DNA of 64,000 nucleotides from Clostridium neonatale (lineage in GTDB: Bacteria > Bacillota > Clostridia > Clostridiales > Clostridiaceae), in the NCBI RefSeq assembly GCF_001458595.1, contig NZ_LN890328.1, positions 1,642,926 through 1,706,925 of the forward strand, written 5' to 3'. A model generated the notes under the pieces. It did no database searches and was not told where the DNA came from. It worked only from the letters and a program-made list of their open reading frames with translations. Below, in pieces: positions 9,994-18,527 of the stretch; the stretch's first letter is position 1, and every line of letters begins with the position of its first letter. The position numbers were made by a program, and so were the translations under genes.

Positions 9994-10386
9994 TTACAAA
10001 TCATCTTTTCCAAAAGCATATGGGAGTAATTCTTTTATATTGGTAACCTTTTGCATTTTGCGGTTTGATAAAATTATTGGTGTTTCTTTCTCTATAAGTT
10101 CATCCAATACTTGCCTACATGCGCCACAAGGAGTTGCTAGAGTTTTTCCTTCACATACAATTGCTATGGCTTCAATATTTTCTTTTCTATAACCATTTGA
10201 ATATGTTTGGAATATTGCATTTCTTTCAGCACAATTTGTTAATCCATAAGATGCATTTTCAATGTTTGCACCTATAAAATGCTTTCCATCTGTAGTTAAA
10301 ACACATGCTCCAACTCTATAATTTGAATATGGAACATATGCATTTTCTAATGCATTAAAAGCTTTTTCGATAATTTCTTCATACAT
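9994..10386 (-). CDS. cdd: Cytidine deaminase
   Basis: This deaminates cytidine and deoxycytidine to uridine and deoxyuridine, producing the substrate of the adjacent uridine phosphorylase. The 130 residues match homotetrameric Cdd. Zinc-site motifs are Cys52-Ala-Glu54 (TNCAERNA) and PCGACRQVL with Cys87 and Cys90. RBS AGAGGTATGG lies before the ATG. It sits 41 bases after udp, on the same strand. Confidence 0.96.
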   Translation of the reverse strand: MYEEIIEKAFNALENAYVPYSNYRVGACVLTTDGKHFIGANIENASYGLTNCAERNAIFQTYSNGYRKENIEAIAIVCEGKTLATPCGACRQVLDELIEKETPIILSNRKMQKVTNIKELLPYAFGKDDL

Positions 10387-10427
10387 TGTCCATACCTCTT
10401 TTCTAATATGCTTTTTAATTTAATGCT

Positions 10428-11207
10428 TTACTTTGTTTCTTTATCAGTTTTTATTAAATTTCTAAGTCCTTCTATTGCAGTTTTTACTGCTAAATCAGTA
10501 TCGTGTATTTGTATATTTTCAAGTCCTGCTTTTTCACGTTCTTGATTTGCAATCACTAAAAATACTGAACCTACTCGTACTTTTCTATAACTTCCAACAA
10601 CAAAAAGTGCTGCTGATTCCATTTCTGATGCAAGACATCCACATCTTAACCAAGCATTCCACTTATTACTTAATTCATAGCCTACAGGTTTTGTTTCTGG
10701 TGAATGTTGTCCATAAAATGAATCTTTGCATTGTACAACACCAACATGGTAATTTTTATTTAATCCTTCTGCTGCTTTAATTAAAGAATTCACAACTTTA
10801 TAATTTGCCACAGCAGGAAATTCAATTGGCGCATATTCCTTACTTGTTCCTTCCATTCTTATTGCACCTGTAGCAATGACTAAATCCCCACCTTTTACAT
10901 CTATATCCATACCACCACATGTCCCTATTCTTATAAAAGTATGAGCTCCACAATTAGCTAATTCTTCAAGTGCTATTGCCGCAGATGGGCCACCTATTCC
11001 TGTAGATGTTACACTTACTTTAGTTCCATCTAAATAACCTGTATAAGTTACATATTCTCTGTTATCAGCAACTAATTCAGGATCATCAAAGTATGATGCT
11101 ATCTTTTTACATCTTTTAGGGTCACCAGGTAATATTACATATTCCCCCACATCACTTTGTCCAACGTTAATATGATATTGCTTACTTGGATCTTCTGAGT
11201 AATTCAT
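10428..11207 (-). CDS. udp: Uridine phosphorylase
   Basis: This converts uridine and phosphate to uracil and ribose-1-phosphate. The 259 residues fit the NP-I family. Motifs are [14 protein letters not shown] (phosphate loop), [41 protein letters not shown] (base recognition) and [13 protein letters not shown] (ribose contact). It is the first gene of the minus-strand nucleoside operon, 64 bases below the -10 element described separately. The uracil it releases would be the substrate of the reductive pathway encoded at 40-56 kb. Confidence 0.95.
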   Translation of the reverse strand: MNYSEDPSKQYHINVGQSDVGEYVILPGDPKRCKKIASYFDDPELVADNREYVTYTGYLDGTKVSVTSTGIGGPSAAIALEELANCGAHTFIRIGTCGGMDIDVKGGDLVIATGAIRMEGTSKEYAPIEFPAVANYKVVNSLIKAAEGLNKNYHVGVVQCKDSFYGQHSPETKPVGYELSNKWNAWLRCGCLASEMESAALFVVGSYRKVRVGSVFLVIANQEREKAGLENIQIHDTDLAVKTAIEGLRNLIKTDKETK

Positions 11208-11259
11208 ATTTACATCTCCTTTAATAGATTACGTTTACAACTTGTTTATTTTATTGTTT

Positions 11260-11272
11260 CTTGTCTACACAT
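11260..11272. promoter_or_regulatory. Imperfect GntR operator at the nucleoside operon start
   Basis: CTTGTCTACACAT differs only in its right half from the perfect palindrome at 11447. It lies just downstream of the -10 element of the operon promoter, where a bound repressor would block initiation. Confidence 0.6.
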
Positions 11273-11274
11273 AA

Positions 11275-11304
11275 ATAGTAGCACATACAGGTTTTGTATG
11301 TCAA
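11275..11304 (-). promoter_or_regulatory. SigmaA promoter of the nucleoside operon
   Basis: On the minus strand, TTGACA (11304-11299) is followed by an 18-bp spacer and TACTAT (11280-11275), preceded by TGc as an extended -10. It faces udp. Confidence 0.8.
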
Positions 11305-11446
11305 TCCATAATTATAAAAAATAGAAAAAATCTTTTTTCTAATCATTTGAATCCATATTTTTAGCCATTTCTATCAGTTATATAAAAAAATAACACTATC
11401 AAAATCCAAATATTCATATTATAATTATAAATATAAACGAGTATTT

Positions 11447-11464
11447 TACTTGTCTAGACAAGTA
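11447..11464. promoter_or_regulatory. Perfect 18-bp GntR/HutC-type operator
   Basis: TACTTGTCTAGACAAGTA is fully palindromic and carries the GTCTAGAC core typical of HutC/UTRA-subfamily GntR operators. It lies 49 bp before the regulator start, so the regulator is probably autoregulated. Confidence 0.8.
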
Positions 11465-11512
11465 CATGTTAATTTTATAAAAAACATATACTTACAGAAA
11501 GGTGTGCTATAG

Positions 11513-12247
11513 ATGAATAGTTTCAATTTAATTGGAAAACCCAAAGAATTACGATATGTAACTGTATATAACAAATTGTTTAAAATGATAACTGAAGGAT
11601 TTTTTCCTGAAGATAGTAGATTACCATCTGAACCCGAACTAGCAAAATCATTAGGAATAAGTAGAACAACATTAAGACAAGCACTTGCATTATTACAAGA
11701 TGATGGATTAATAAAAAACATACGTGGAAAAGGGAACTTTATAGTTAAATCTACACCAAATAAAAATGTTGGTTTAGAAAAAATGACACATCCTGTACAT
11801 AAATGCATGAATGATGATATTGATGATATTGAAATTAAAACTCACATAGAACCATCAAATGAATATTTTAATAAACTACTTGAAACAAAAACAGTAGCTG
11901 TAGTTATAGTTGATAGGTGGTATAAATCGCAAGGCAATACAATAGCTTATTCATTTTCTGTATTGCCAATAGAGACTATTTCAAAATATAACTTAGATTT
12001 AAATGATTCAAACACAATATTAGAGTTTTTAGAAACTCATATATACAGTATAGCAAGTAATATCATGCTAGAAATTAAATTTTCAGCAGCTGGCAACTTT
12101 GCAGCTAAATCACATCCAATCTTATCTGATCATGAATTTTCGTTATTACAAGAAACAGTTTTTGAAAATGATAGTTCGCCTATTGTTTCTACCAAACACT
12201 ATCTTCCTATAAAATTAAGTTCATTAAAAATAAATATTACTCGATAA
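11513..12247 (+). CDS. GntR-family regulator, HutC/UTRA type
   Basis: A 244-residue transcription factor with a winged-helix GntR domain at about residues 15-75 (FFPEDSRLPSEPELAKSLGI, SRTTLRQALALLQDDGLI, RGKGNFIV) and a C-terminal UTRA-type effector domain at about 90-240. It is divergent from the nucleoside operon, and matching operator sequences lie at both starts, so it most likely represses that operon and itself. The effector is probably a nucleoside or sugar-phosphate intermediate (inference). RBS AGAAAGGTG lies 9 bases before the ATG. Confidence 0.88.
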   Translation: MNSFNLIGKPKELRYVTVYNKLFKMITEGFFPEDSRLPSEPELAKSLGISRTTLRQALALLQDDGLIKNIRGKGNFIVKSTPNKNVGLEKMTHPVHKCMNDDIDDIEIKTHIEPSNEYFNKLLETKTVAVVIVDRWYKSQGNTIAYSFSVLPIETISKYNLDLNDSNTILEFLETHIYSIASNIMLEIKFSAAGNFAAKSHPILSDHEFSLLQETVFENDSSPIVSTKHYLPIKLSSLKINITR

Positions 12248-12294
12248 AAAATACCAGAAGAAGTACATAAAAATACCTTCTATCTGGTATTTTT
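12246..12294 (+). terminator. Intrinsic terminator of the GntR gene
   Basis: AAAATACCAGA pairs with TCTGGTATTTT and is followed by T residues. The hairpin begins at the stop codon. An inner GAAG/CTTC pair extends it. Confidence 0.8.
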
Positions 12295-12401
12295 AATAGT
12301 AAAACTAATTCATTTTAGTACCCAAAATTGAAGCTAGTGTTGCATTTTCAATGTCTTATCTAAATCACGAATTTAACTTTTCACTTAACACAATTATTTA
12401 C

Positions 12402-12437
12402 AAAAAAATAAACAGCCATTAAGACTGCTTATTTTTA
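12402..12437 (-). terminator. Terminator of the small gene at 12448
   Basis: On the minus strand AAAATAAGCAGTC pairs with GGCTGTTTATTTT through wobble pairs that exist only in the minus transcript. That favours a minus-direction terminator. Confidence 0.65.
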
Positions 12438-12447
12438 AATATTATAA

Positions 12448-12678
12448 TTAATCCCATTCTATAATTAATATTTTTAATTCTCCCTCTTTTAAAGATACTT
12501 TATATCCATTTGTAATAAGCCAAGCCGCTAAATCAGTAATAATATTCTTTCTTACTTCATCTCTTTTGCTTATTGCAAAAACTGCGGAGACTTTATTTAA
12601 ACCTGCTTGTTTACTTTGTTCTATGTTTCTTAAAATAATGTTTTTATTCTCATTTAGGTTTTCTTCATATTCCCCCAC
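12448..12678 (-). CDS. Small hypothetical protein (76 aa)
   Basis: I do not recognise the family. The frame starts with GTG (MGEYEENLNENKNIILRNIE), 7 bases after an AGGAGG site, and ends just before a hairpin terminator, which supports a real gene. The protein is soluble and mixed charged, with no membrane segment or cysteine motif. It is likely alpha/beta (KVSAVFAISKRDEVRKNI, then YKVSLKEGELKILIIEWD). It is transcribed alone between the GntR and Lrp genes. Confidence 0.65.
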   Translation of the reverse strand: MGEYEENLNENKNIILRNIEQSKQAGLNKVSAVFAISKRDEVRKNIITDLAAWLITNGYKVSLKEGELKILIIEWD

Positions 12679-12799
12679 AAAATTACCTCCTGTTAAATTT
12701 CTAACACTAAATATAGTTAGTCATGGTTTGATTACTATATATTATGATTTAGAGATTTAACATATAACTAAAAAAGTTATTTTTTTATAGGATTAATTT

Positions 12800-13258
12800 T
12801 TATTTTACAAAGTATTCTTCATCTTTATTTAAGTTAATTCCTCTGTGTTCTACTGCCGTTGAAAATACAATTTGTGTTTCTGTGTTTCCAAACTTTTGTA
12901 TTTCATTAATAAATGCATCTAGTTCTTCTGTTGTATGATACGCCACCTTAATAAGCATAGAATATTTTCCTGTGACACAGTTACATTCCAATACATTGGG
13001 ACATGATTTTATAAATGGATAGAAATCTGGCTTTTGTTTCGGTGACACTTCTAAATTAATAAATGCTTTTATATTATATCCTAGTTTAATGGGATTAATA
13101 TTCGCTGTATATCCAGTTATAATTCCAGCTTCTTGTAGCTTTTCTATACGTGATGACACTGCTGGTGTAGATAAGAATACCTCTTCTGCTAAGTGTTTGA
13201 GTGGAAAACGTGCATTCTTTTGTAATAATTCAATAATCTTTAAATCAATTTTGTCCAT
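12800..13258 (-). CDS. Lrp/AsnC-family regulator
   Basis: A 152-residue protein with an N-terminal helix-turn-helix (residues 1-55: DLKIIELLQKNARFPLKHLA, STPAVSSRIEKLQEAGIITG) and a C-terminal RAM/AsnC ligand domain (about 65-145). It typically binds an amino acid and regulates amino acid metabolism. It is divergent from the aspartate ammonia-lyase gene, so aspA control by aspartate or a related amino acid is plausible. RBS GGGGGG lies 9 bases from the ATG. A terminator-like hairpin sits immediately upstream in its own leader. Confidence 0.92.
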   Translation of the reverse strand: MDKIDLKIIELLQKNARFPLKHLAEEVFLSTPAVSSRIEKLQEAGIITGYTANINPIKLGYNIKAFINLEVSPKQKPDFYPFIKSCPNVLECNCVTGKYSMLIKVAYHTTEELDAFINEIQKFGNTETQIVFSTAVEHRGINLNKDEEYFVK

Positions 13259-13280
13259 GATTAATTCCCCCCTTTTTAAT

Positions 13281-13314
13281 AAAAAAAGCGCATCAATATA
13301 AACTATTGATACGC
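13281..13314 (-). terminator. Terminator-like hairpin in the Lrp leader
   Basis: On the minus strand GCGTATCAATA pairs with TATTGATGCGC (one wobble), followed by TTTTTTT and then directly the Lrp ribosome binding site. No minus-strand gene lies upstream for over 2 kb, so this hairpin must act within the Lrp leader, probably as an attenuator. Confidence 0.6.
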
Positions 13315-13593
13315 ATCTTTGCGAAATATAAAATTGTGTTTAATGTTCAGATTTAATTTTATAAATAACTTTTCAAAACTTATTTATAAAAATTAACTTT
13401 GACACTGTTCTATATTTATATAATAAAGTCTTTACACATTTTTTTCAAGTTTTTTTTACTTATTTATAAAAAAATTAACAGCAATGATTTTTATATAATC
13501 CATAACAAATCTATCAAATCTTTATTTTATTAAATGAAATTCCTTAGTTACCATATATATCAGATATATTTTATTTCTATTTTTAAGCAATAT

Positions 13594-13627
13594 CGAATAT
13601 TAACTATTATTTTAGTATTAATATTCG
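13594..13627. promoter_or_regulatory. Inverted repeat between Lrp and aspA
   Basis: CGAATATTAA (13594-13603) and TTAATATTCG (13618-13627) are perfect inverted copies with a 14-bp spacer, in the 580-bp divergent region. It is a candidate operator for the Lrp-type regulator. Apart from the leader hairpin, the rest of this gap is featureless AT-rich DNA. Confidence 0.45.
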
Positions 13628-13837
13628 TATTTATATTCTAAAGTTATTTTATTTTTTATTTAAAATTATTAAAGTTTATTAAATTATTTTTATGGTTTTA
13701 TTCATAATTACTTTGAATATATTTACATCAATTTCAAACAATGCTAATCTTCAATTGTCAGATGAAAACAAAATAAATTATTGATTTTTATTTAGATTTA
13801 AGAAAATATAAATATTAGTTAGAAAAGAGGATTTATT

Positions 13838-15271
13838 ATGAAAATAAGAAAAGAATATGATTCAATAGGTAGTTTGAATGTCCCAGAAAATGCTTATTAT
13901 GGAGTTCAATCATTAAGAGCAAGTAAAAATTTTTCTATAACCAATAAAAGACTGCATCCAAAATTTATAATAAGCCTTGCAGAAATAAAAAAAGCTTGTG
14001 CCATAACAAACAGAAATGCTAGTCTTCTAGACTCCTCATTAGCAACTGCAATTATAAATGCATGTGATGAAATAATAAGTGGAAAACTTCATGATGAATT
14101 TATTGTAGATGCAATTCAAGGAGGTGCCGGAACATCTTCAAACATGAATGCAAATGAAGTTATAGCAAATCGTGCAATTGAACTCCTTGGCGGCTGCAAA
14201 GGTGATTATTCAATTATTCATCCAAATGATCATGTGAATATGGCTCAATCTACTAATGATGTTTTTCCAACAGCTGGTAAACTCACAGTTTTAAAATTAC
14301 TTCCAGATGCAATAAATGAACTTCAACGTTTATATAATGCTTTAGAATTAAAATCCTTAGAATTTAATAATATAATTAAAATGGGTCGTACTCAACTTCA
14401 AGATGCTGTTCCAATAAGACTTGGTCAATCATTTCATGCTTTTGCATCAGTTATCAAGCGTGATATTAACAGGCTTACAAAAGCCAAAGAAGAAATGCTT
14501 ATAGTTAATATTGGTGCTACAGCCATTGGAACTTCAATAAATGTAAGTTCTGAATATTTATATAATATAGAAAATAACTTGAAGAAAGTAACTGGTTTAG
14601 ATATAAGACAAGCATCTGATTTAATTGATGCAACTCAAAATCTTGATGGATTTGTAAGTGTCTCAGGAATATTAAAGACTTGCGCTGTTGATCTTTCTAA
14701 AATAGCCAATGATTTAAGATTATTATCAAGCGGTCCTAAGACTGGAATTGGTGAAATTTCTTTGCCAGCAATGCAAAATGGTTCATCAATTATGCCAGGT
14801 AAAATAAATCCTGTTATTCCAGAGGTAGTATCACAAGTTGCTTTCAATATAATAGGAAACGACTTTACAATTACAATGGCAGCTGAATCTGGACAATTAG
14901 AATTAAATGCATTTGAACCAGTATTATTCTATAACTTATTTGAATCAATAGAAACATTAACAAATGCTGTAATGACTTTTGTAGATAATTGCGTTTCTGG
15001 AATTACCGCTAATGAAGATAGATGTAAGGAACTTTTAGAAAGCAGTGTTGGAATTACTACTGCACTTTGTCCTTACATTGGTTATAAGGAATCTTCTTAT
15101 ATTGCAAAAACTGCATTAAAAACTGGAAAGACAGTTAAAGAAATTGTTCTTGAAGAGGAGCTTTTAACAAAAGATCAAATTGAAGAAATATTAGATCCAG
15201 TGTCAATGACACAAGTAAAAATATCTTCTGCAGAAAAAGCTATTACAGTAGAAGAAAAATACGCCATATAA
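13838..15271 (+). CDS. aspA: Aspartate ammonia-lyase
   Basis: This interconverts aspartate with fumarate and ammonia. The 477 residues match the aspartase/fumarase superfamily. The signature GSSIMPGKINP is at residues 315-325, with YYGVQSLRASKNF near residue 24, GGAGTSSNMNANEV and MAQSTNDVFPT. The N-terminus (RKEYDSIGSLNVPENAYYGV) and GRTQLQDAVPIRLGQ segment favour aspartase over class II fumarase, though the two are close. It is monocistronic, with RBS AGAGG before the ATG and hairpins after the stop. Confidence 0.9.
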   Translation: MKIRKEYDSIGSLNVPENAYYGVQSLRASKNFSITNKRLHPKFIISLAEIKKACAITNRNASLLDSSLATAIINACDEIISGKLHDEFIVDAIQGGAGTSSNMNANEVIANRAIELLGGCKGDYSIIHPNDHVNMAQSTNDVFPTAGKLTVLKLLPDAINELQRLYNALELKSLEFNNIIKMGRTQLQDAVPIRLGQSFHAFASVIKRDINRLTKAKEEMLIVNIGATAIGTSINVSSEYLYNIENNLKKVTGLDIRQASDLIDATQNLDGFVSVSGILKTCAVDLSKIANDLRLLSSGPKTGIGEISLPAMQNGSSIMPGKINPVIPEVVSQVAFNIIGNDFTITMAAESGQLELNAFEPVLFYNLFESIETLTNAVMTFVDNCVSGITANEDRCKELLESSVGITTALCPYIGYKESSYIAKTALKTGKTVKEIVLEEELLTKDQIEEILDPVSMTQVKISSAEKAITVEEKYAI

Positions 15272-15278
15272 TGAAGTT

Positions 15279-15310
15279 GTATTTTAAAGTATTTAGTTAC
15301 TTTAAAATAC
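15279..15310 (+). terminator. Hairpin after aspA
   Basis: GTATTTTAAAGTA (15279-15291) pairs perfectly with TACTTTAAAATAC (15298-15310), 7 bases after the stop codon. There is no T-run, but its position and stability support transcript-end formation. Confidence 0.6.
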
Positions 15311-15326
15311 CCCTCTAATTAATAAA

Positions 15327-15371
15327 TTGAGGTTATATTAAAACTGACTAATCATTTTAATATAGCCTCAA
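15327..15371. terminator. Bidirectional hairpin between aspA and the PAP2 gene
   Basis: TTGAGGTTATATTAAAA (15327-15343) pairs with TTTTAATATAGCCTCAA (15355-15371), one mismatch. It lies between convergent genes. The following CTCAAATTAATATA matches the core of the palindromic repeats at 1033 and 5922. Confidence 0.6.
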
Positions 15372-15403
15372 ATTAATATAACCTCAAAAATTTATAAATC
15401 AAC

Positions 15404-15946
15404 TTAATTTATTTTACTTTGTATCATATTATATAAATAAATTGATAATGTTCCTAATATTATCCCTATAACAGCGCCACTTGCCACATCTGACGGATAA
15501 TGTACATATAAGTATAATCTTGAGAATCCTATTAATGTACTTAAAATAACTGCACATATTCCAGCCTTTTTATTCATATAGTAAAGAACTACAGCAGGCG
15601 CAAAAGAACACATGGTGTGTCCAGATGGAAACGAATAATCTAAAGGTTCTTTTATAAGAAGTCCATCAATTAATGGCTTAGAATTAAACGGTCTTATTCT
15701 TGCAACTAATGGCTTTAATGTTAAATTACCAACTATAGCGCATAACAATAATGCTATAAACAACATTATTCCATACTTTCTATATCTTTTACTTATCAAA
15801 AGACATATACCTATAATAATCCATATTATTGACATGTTTCCAAGAGAAGTTATAAAAACCATGATCTTATCTAATAATGTATTCTTAATGTTTTCCTGTA
15901 TAAAATTTAAAATAGAAAAATCTATTCGCGTTATGGCATCAAACAA
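15404..15946 (-). CDS. PAP2-family membrane phosphatase
   Basis: A 180-residue integral membrane phosphatase with about five membrane segments. The three-part PAP2 catalytic signature is complete: KPLVARIRP, PSGH and SRLYLYVHYPSD. Members dephosphorylate phosphatidic acid, undecaprenyl diphosphate or similar lipids at the outer membrane face; the substrate here is not determined. The start is TTG at 15946 (TTG TTT GAT GCC), about 10 bases from AAGAGTG. It is transcribed as a single gene. Confidence 0.88.
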   Translation of the reverse strand: MFDAITRIDFSILNFIQENIKNTLLDKIMVFITSLGNMSIIWIIIGICLLISKRYRKYGIMLFIALLLCAIVGNLTLKPLVARIRPFNSKPLIDGLLIKEPLDYSFPSGHTMCSFAPAVVLYYMNKKAGICAVILSTLIGFSRLYLYVHYPSDVASGAVIGIILGTLSIYLYNMIQSKIN

Positions 15947-15984
15947 ACAATATCACTCTTTCTTATATTCTAGTATGCATAAGT

Positions 15985-17763
15985 CTAATTTCCATTAACC
16001 TCTGTAAGACTTATAAATTTTTCTATGTCATTTTCAATTGTTTTTAATGAAGATCTCCAGAAATCTATATTATTTATATTAATATTCATAGATTTCGCTA
16101 CATCTTCTAAATTATTCTTTCCAGTAATTGAAAGTAACTTTTCATAATCTGAAGAAAAACTACTTCCTTTTTTTAAGTATTCTGCATATAATCCTCTAGC
16201 AAATAATAATCCAAATGCATACGGAAAATTATAATAATTATAATCAGCATCATAATAATGCGGTTTCCATGCCCACATATATGGATGTAAATAATTATTA
16301 TCAAGACCATCTCCATAAGCTTCTTTTTGAGCTTTAATCATAAGTTCTTTTATTTCTTCAACAGTTAAAGAACTTTCCTTTCTCTTATGAAAAACTGACT
16401 TTTCAAATAAAAATCTTGAATATATATCTACTATAACTTGCGTACAATCACTTATTTCTGTTTCCAAAATTGTAAGCGCTTCTTCTTTAGTTGCCTCTTT
16501 TAATGCTGCTTTTTTTATTATTGTTTCGCAAAATGTTGAAGCTGTTTCAGCTATTGGCATTGGGTAATCGGAGTTTAATGTACTTTCATCATTTAAACAT
16601 TCCCCATGAAAACCATGACCAAGCTCATGAGCAAGCGTAACAACATCACCAAAATTTCCTCCAAAGTTAAGTAAAAATCTGCTTTCCTTTAAGAAATGTA
16701 TGTTTTCACAAAAAGCACCACCAACTTTTCCTTCCTTCGGCATAACATCTATCCAGCTATTATAAATAGCTTTATGTGCAAAATCTCCCAAATTATCACT
16801 AAAGGTTCTAAAATTCTTTTCTACAAATTTACATGCTTCTTCATAACTAAACTTCATATCAGCTTTACTAACTGGTGCATATAAATCATAAAAAGGTAAT
16901 CCATTCTTATATCCTAAAACTTCACCTTTTCTTCTTAAATACTTTCTAAATATAGGTAGATTTTCTTTAATGGCATCAAGCATTGCATTTAATGATTGTT
17001 CACTTAAACGAGATTGTTTTAAAGTCATGTAAAGTGGTGATTCATATCCACGTAAATTAGAAATTGCGATTACTTCTCCTTTTATACCATTTAAAGCAGC
17101 TGCAACACCTTCTTCAACTTTTTTATATGATGCTATTTCAGCTTCATATGCTTTTTTTCTAATTTCTTCATTATCATCATAAGCCATGTTTAAAACAACT
17201 GTTAAAGGAAGACTTTCCTTTTTTCCGTCTTTATCAATATCCACCATTAAATTAGATATTAAATTATCCTTTAGCTTTGACCACGCATTAGATCCAGTGT
17301 TTTTCATACTTGCAATTATTTTTTCTTCTTTATTGGTAAGTAAATACTTACTTTCTTCAACTATTTCCTTTAAAATATATTCATGTTCTTTAAGTAATCC
17401 TGATTTATTAATAAGGTCATCTATATTTTTTATATTACTAATATATCTCTTTATCTTTGTCTCACTTTCAACAATTTCAGTTAATTCATTATCTAATATA
17501 TCACTATACTTTAATGCTTCGGTGTTCTTTGTATTTACACTTAAGCTCAAGTTTACATATATGCTTAATTTATATGATAAATCTTTAAATGTAGTAAACT
17601 TCTTTATATAACTTTCAAGATTATCTATATCACTGTACTTTTCTAATTCACAGCTATAATCATTTATTTCATTTATCATATCCTTTAATTTTAGTATATC
17701 TTTTTTGAACTCATCACATTCAAATGATGTATAAAGTTCTTTTAAACTCCAATTTAAATTCAT
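15985..17763 (-). CDS. pepF: Oligoendopeptidase F (M3B zinc peptidase)
   Basis: A cytoplasmic zinc metallopeptidase that degrades short peptides. The 592 residues match PepF. The zinc site HELGH is at residues 379-383, with the third ligand glutamate expected in ETASTFCETI about 27 residues later. The N-terminal half is a helical M3 scaffold, and no signal peptide is present. RBS TGGAGG lies before the ATG. Divergent from the hemerythrin gene. Confidence 0.95.
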   Translation of the reverse strand: MNLNWSLKELYTSFECDEFKKDILKLKDMINEINDYSCELEKYSDIDNLESYIKKFTTFKDLSYKLSIYVNLSLSVNTKNTEALKYSDILDNELTEIVESETKIKRYISNIKNIDDLINKSGLLKEHEYILKEIVEESKYLLTNKEEKIIASMKNTGSNAWSKLKDNLISNLMVDIDKDGKKESLPLTVVLNMAYDDNEEIRKKAYEAEIASYKKVEEGVAAALNGIKGEVIAISNLRGYESPLYMTLKQSRLSEQSLNAMLDAIKENLPIFRKYLRRKGEVLGYKNGLPFYDLYAPVSKADMKFSYEEACKFVEKNFRTFSDNLGDFAHKAIYNSWIDVMPKEGKVGGAFCENIHFLKESRFLLNFGGNFGDVVTLAHELGHGFHGECLNDESTLNSDYPMPIAETASTFCETIIKKAALKEATKEEALTILETEISDCTQVIVDIYSRFLFEKSVFHKRKESSLTVEEIKELMIKAQKEAYGDGLDNNYLHPYMWAWKPHYYDADYNYYNFPYAFGLLFARGLYAEYLKKGSSFSSDYEKLLSITGKNNLEDVAKSMNININNIDFWRSSLKTIENDIEKFISLTEVNGN

Positions 17764-17894
17764 TTTTATTCCTCCAATTTTATATTTTTTAAATTATTTG
17801 ATTATTATAATTTGCTTACAAAAATTTTCTATATTGTATATTTATTATTATAATTATATAATATAGAAAACAACTGTTAAAGAGGGGGTATTTT

Positions 17895-18287
17895 ATGTAT
17901 AAAATGAAAGATGAATTTAAAACAAATATTGAAATTATTGATCAGCAACACGAAAAACTATTTGAAATAACTAATGAAGCTTACATGCTACTAACTAATA
18001 ATTTTAAACTCGATAAATATGATGAAATAGTAGGCATCCTTGAATCTTTAAAGGATTATACCCAATTTCATTTTGAAACTGAAGAAAAATATATGGAGAG
18101 TATAAATTATAAAAGGCTATTTAGTCATAAAATAGAGCATGATTCTTTCATAAATAAACTAGAGAATCTTGACTTAACTCATATTGATTCAAATCAAGAT
18201 GTCTCAATTAAAGAACTATTGCAATTTCTTAATGACTGGCTAATAGATCATATACTTCAAAATGATAAACTTATTGGGGAATCTTAG
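17895..18287 (+). CDS. Bacteriohemerythrin
   Basis: A 130-residue four-helix non-heme di-iron protein. All seven expected ligands are visible: His19, His59, Glu63, His78, His82, His119 and Asp124. It binds O2 reversibly; in an anaerobe it may buffer or sense oxygen. RBS GAGGGGG is upstream of the ATG. It is monocistronic, with a modest GGATTT/AAATCC plus T-run hairpin at about 18426-18456 as a possible terminator. Confidence 0.93.
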   Translation: MYKMKDEFKTNIEIIDQQHEKLFEITNEAYMLLTNNFKLDKYDEIVGILESLKDYTQFHFETEEKYMESINYKRLFSHKIEHDSFINKLENLDLTHIDSNQDVSIKELLQFLNDWLIDHILQNDKLIGES

Positions 18288-18527
18288 TTTTATATTCTTT
18301 ATGCTATACATAGCAAATCAATAAGTAAATTTATTACTATTTCCTAACTTTTTTAATTTTTAACCTTTTACTTTTACAATATACCAGATAAAATGTTTTA
18401 AAGAACAAACTTCAAAAAAGAACTGGGATTTATAAATCTCAAATCCTTGATTTTTTAAATACCAGTTTCAATCAAAATATAATAATTACATCAAATCCTT
18501 ATATAAATATAAGACTTACATAAACAA

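Noticed and set aside
13838..15271. Class II fumarase
   Set aside because: The superfamily signature is shared, but the N-terminus and length fit aspartase better; the divergent Lrp gene also fits amino acid metabolism.
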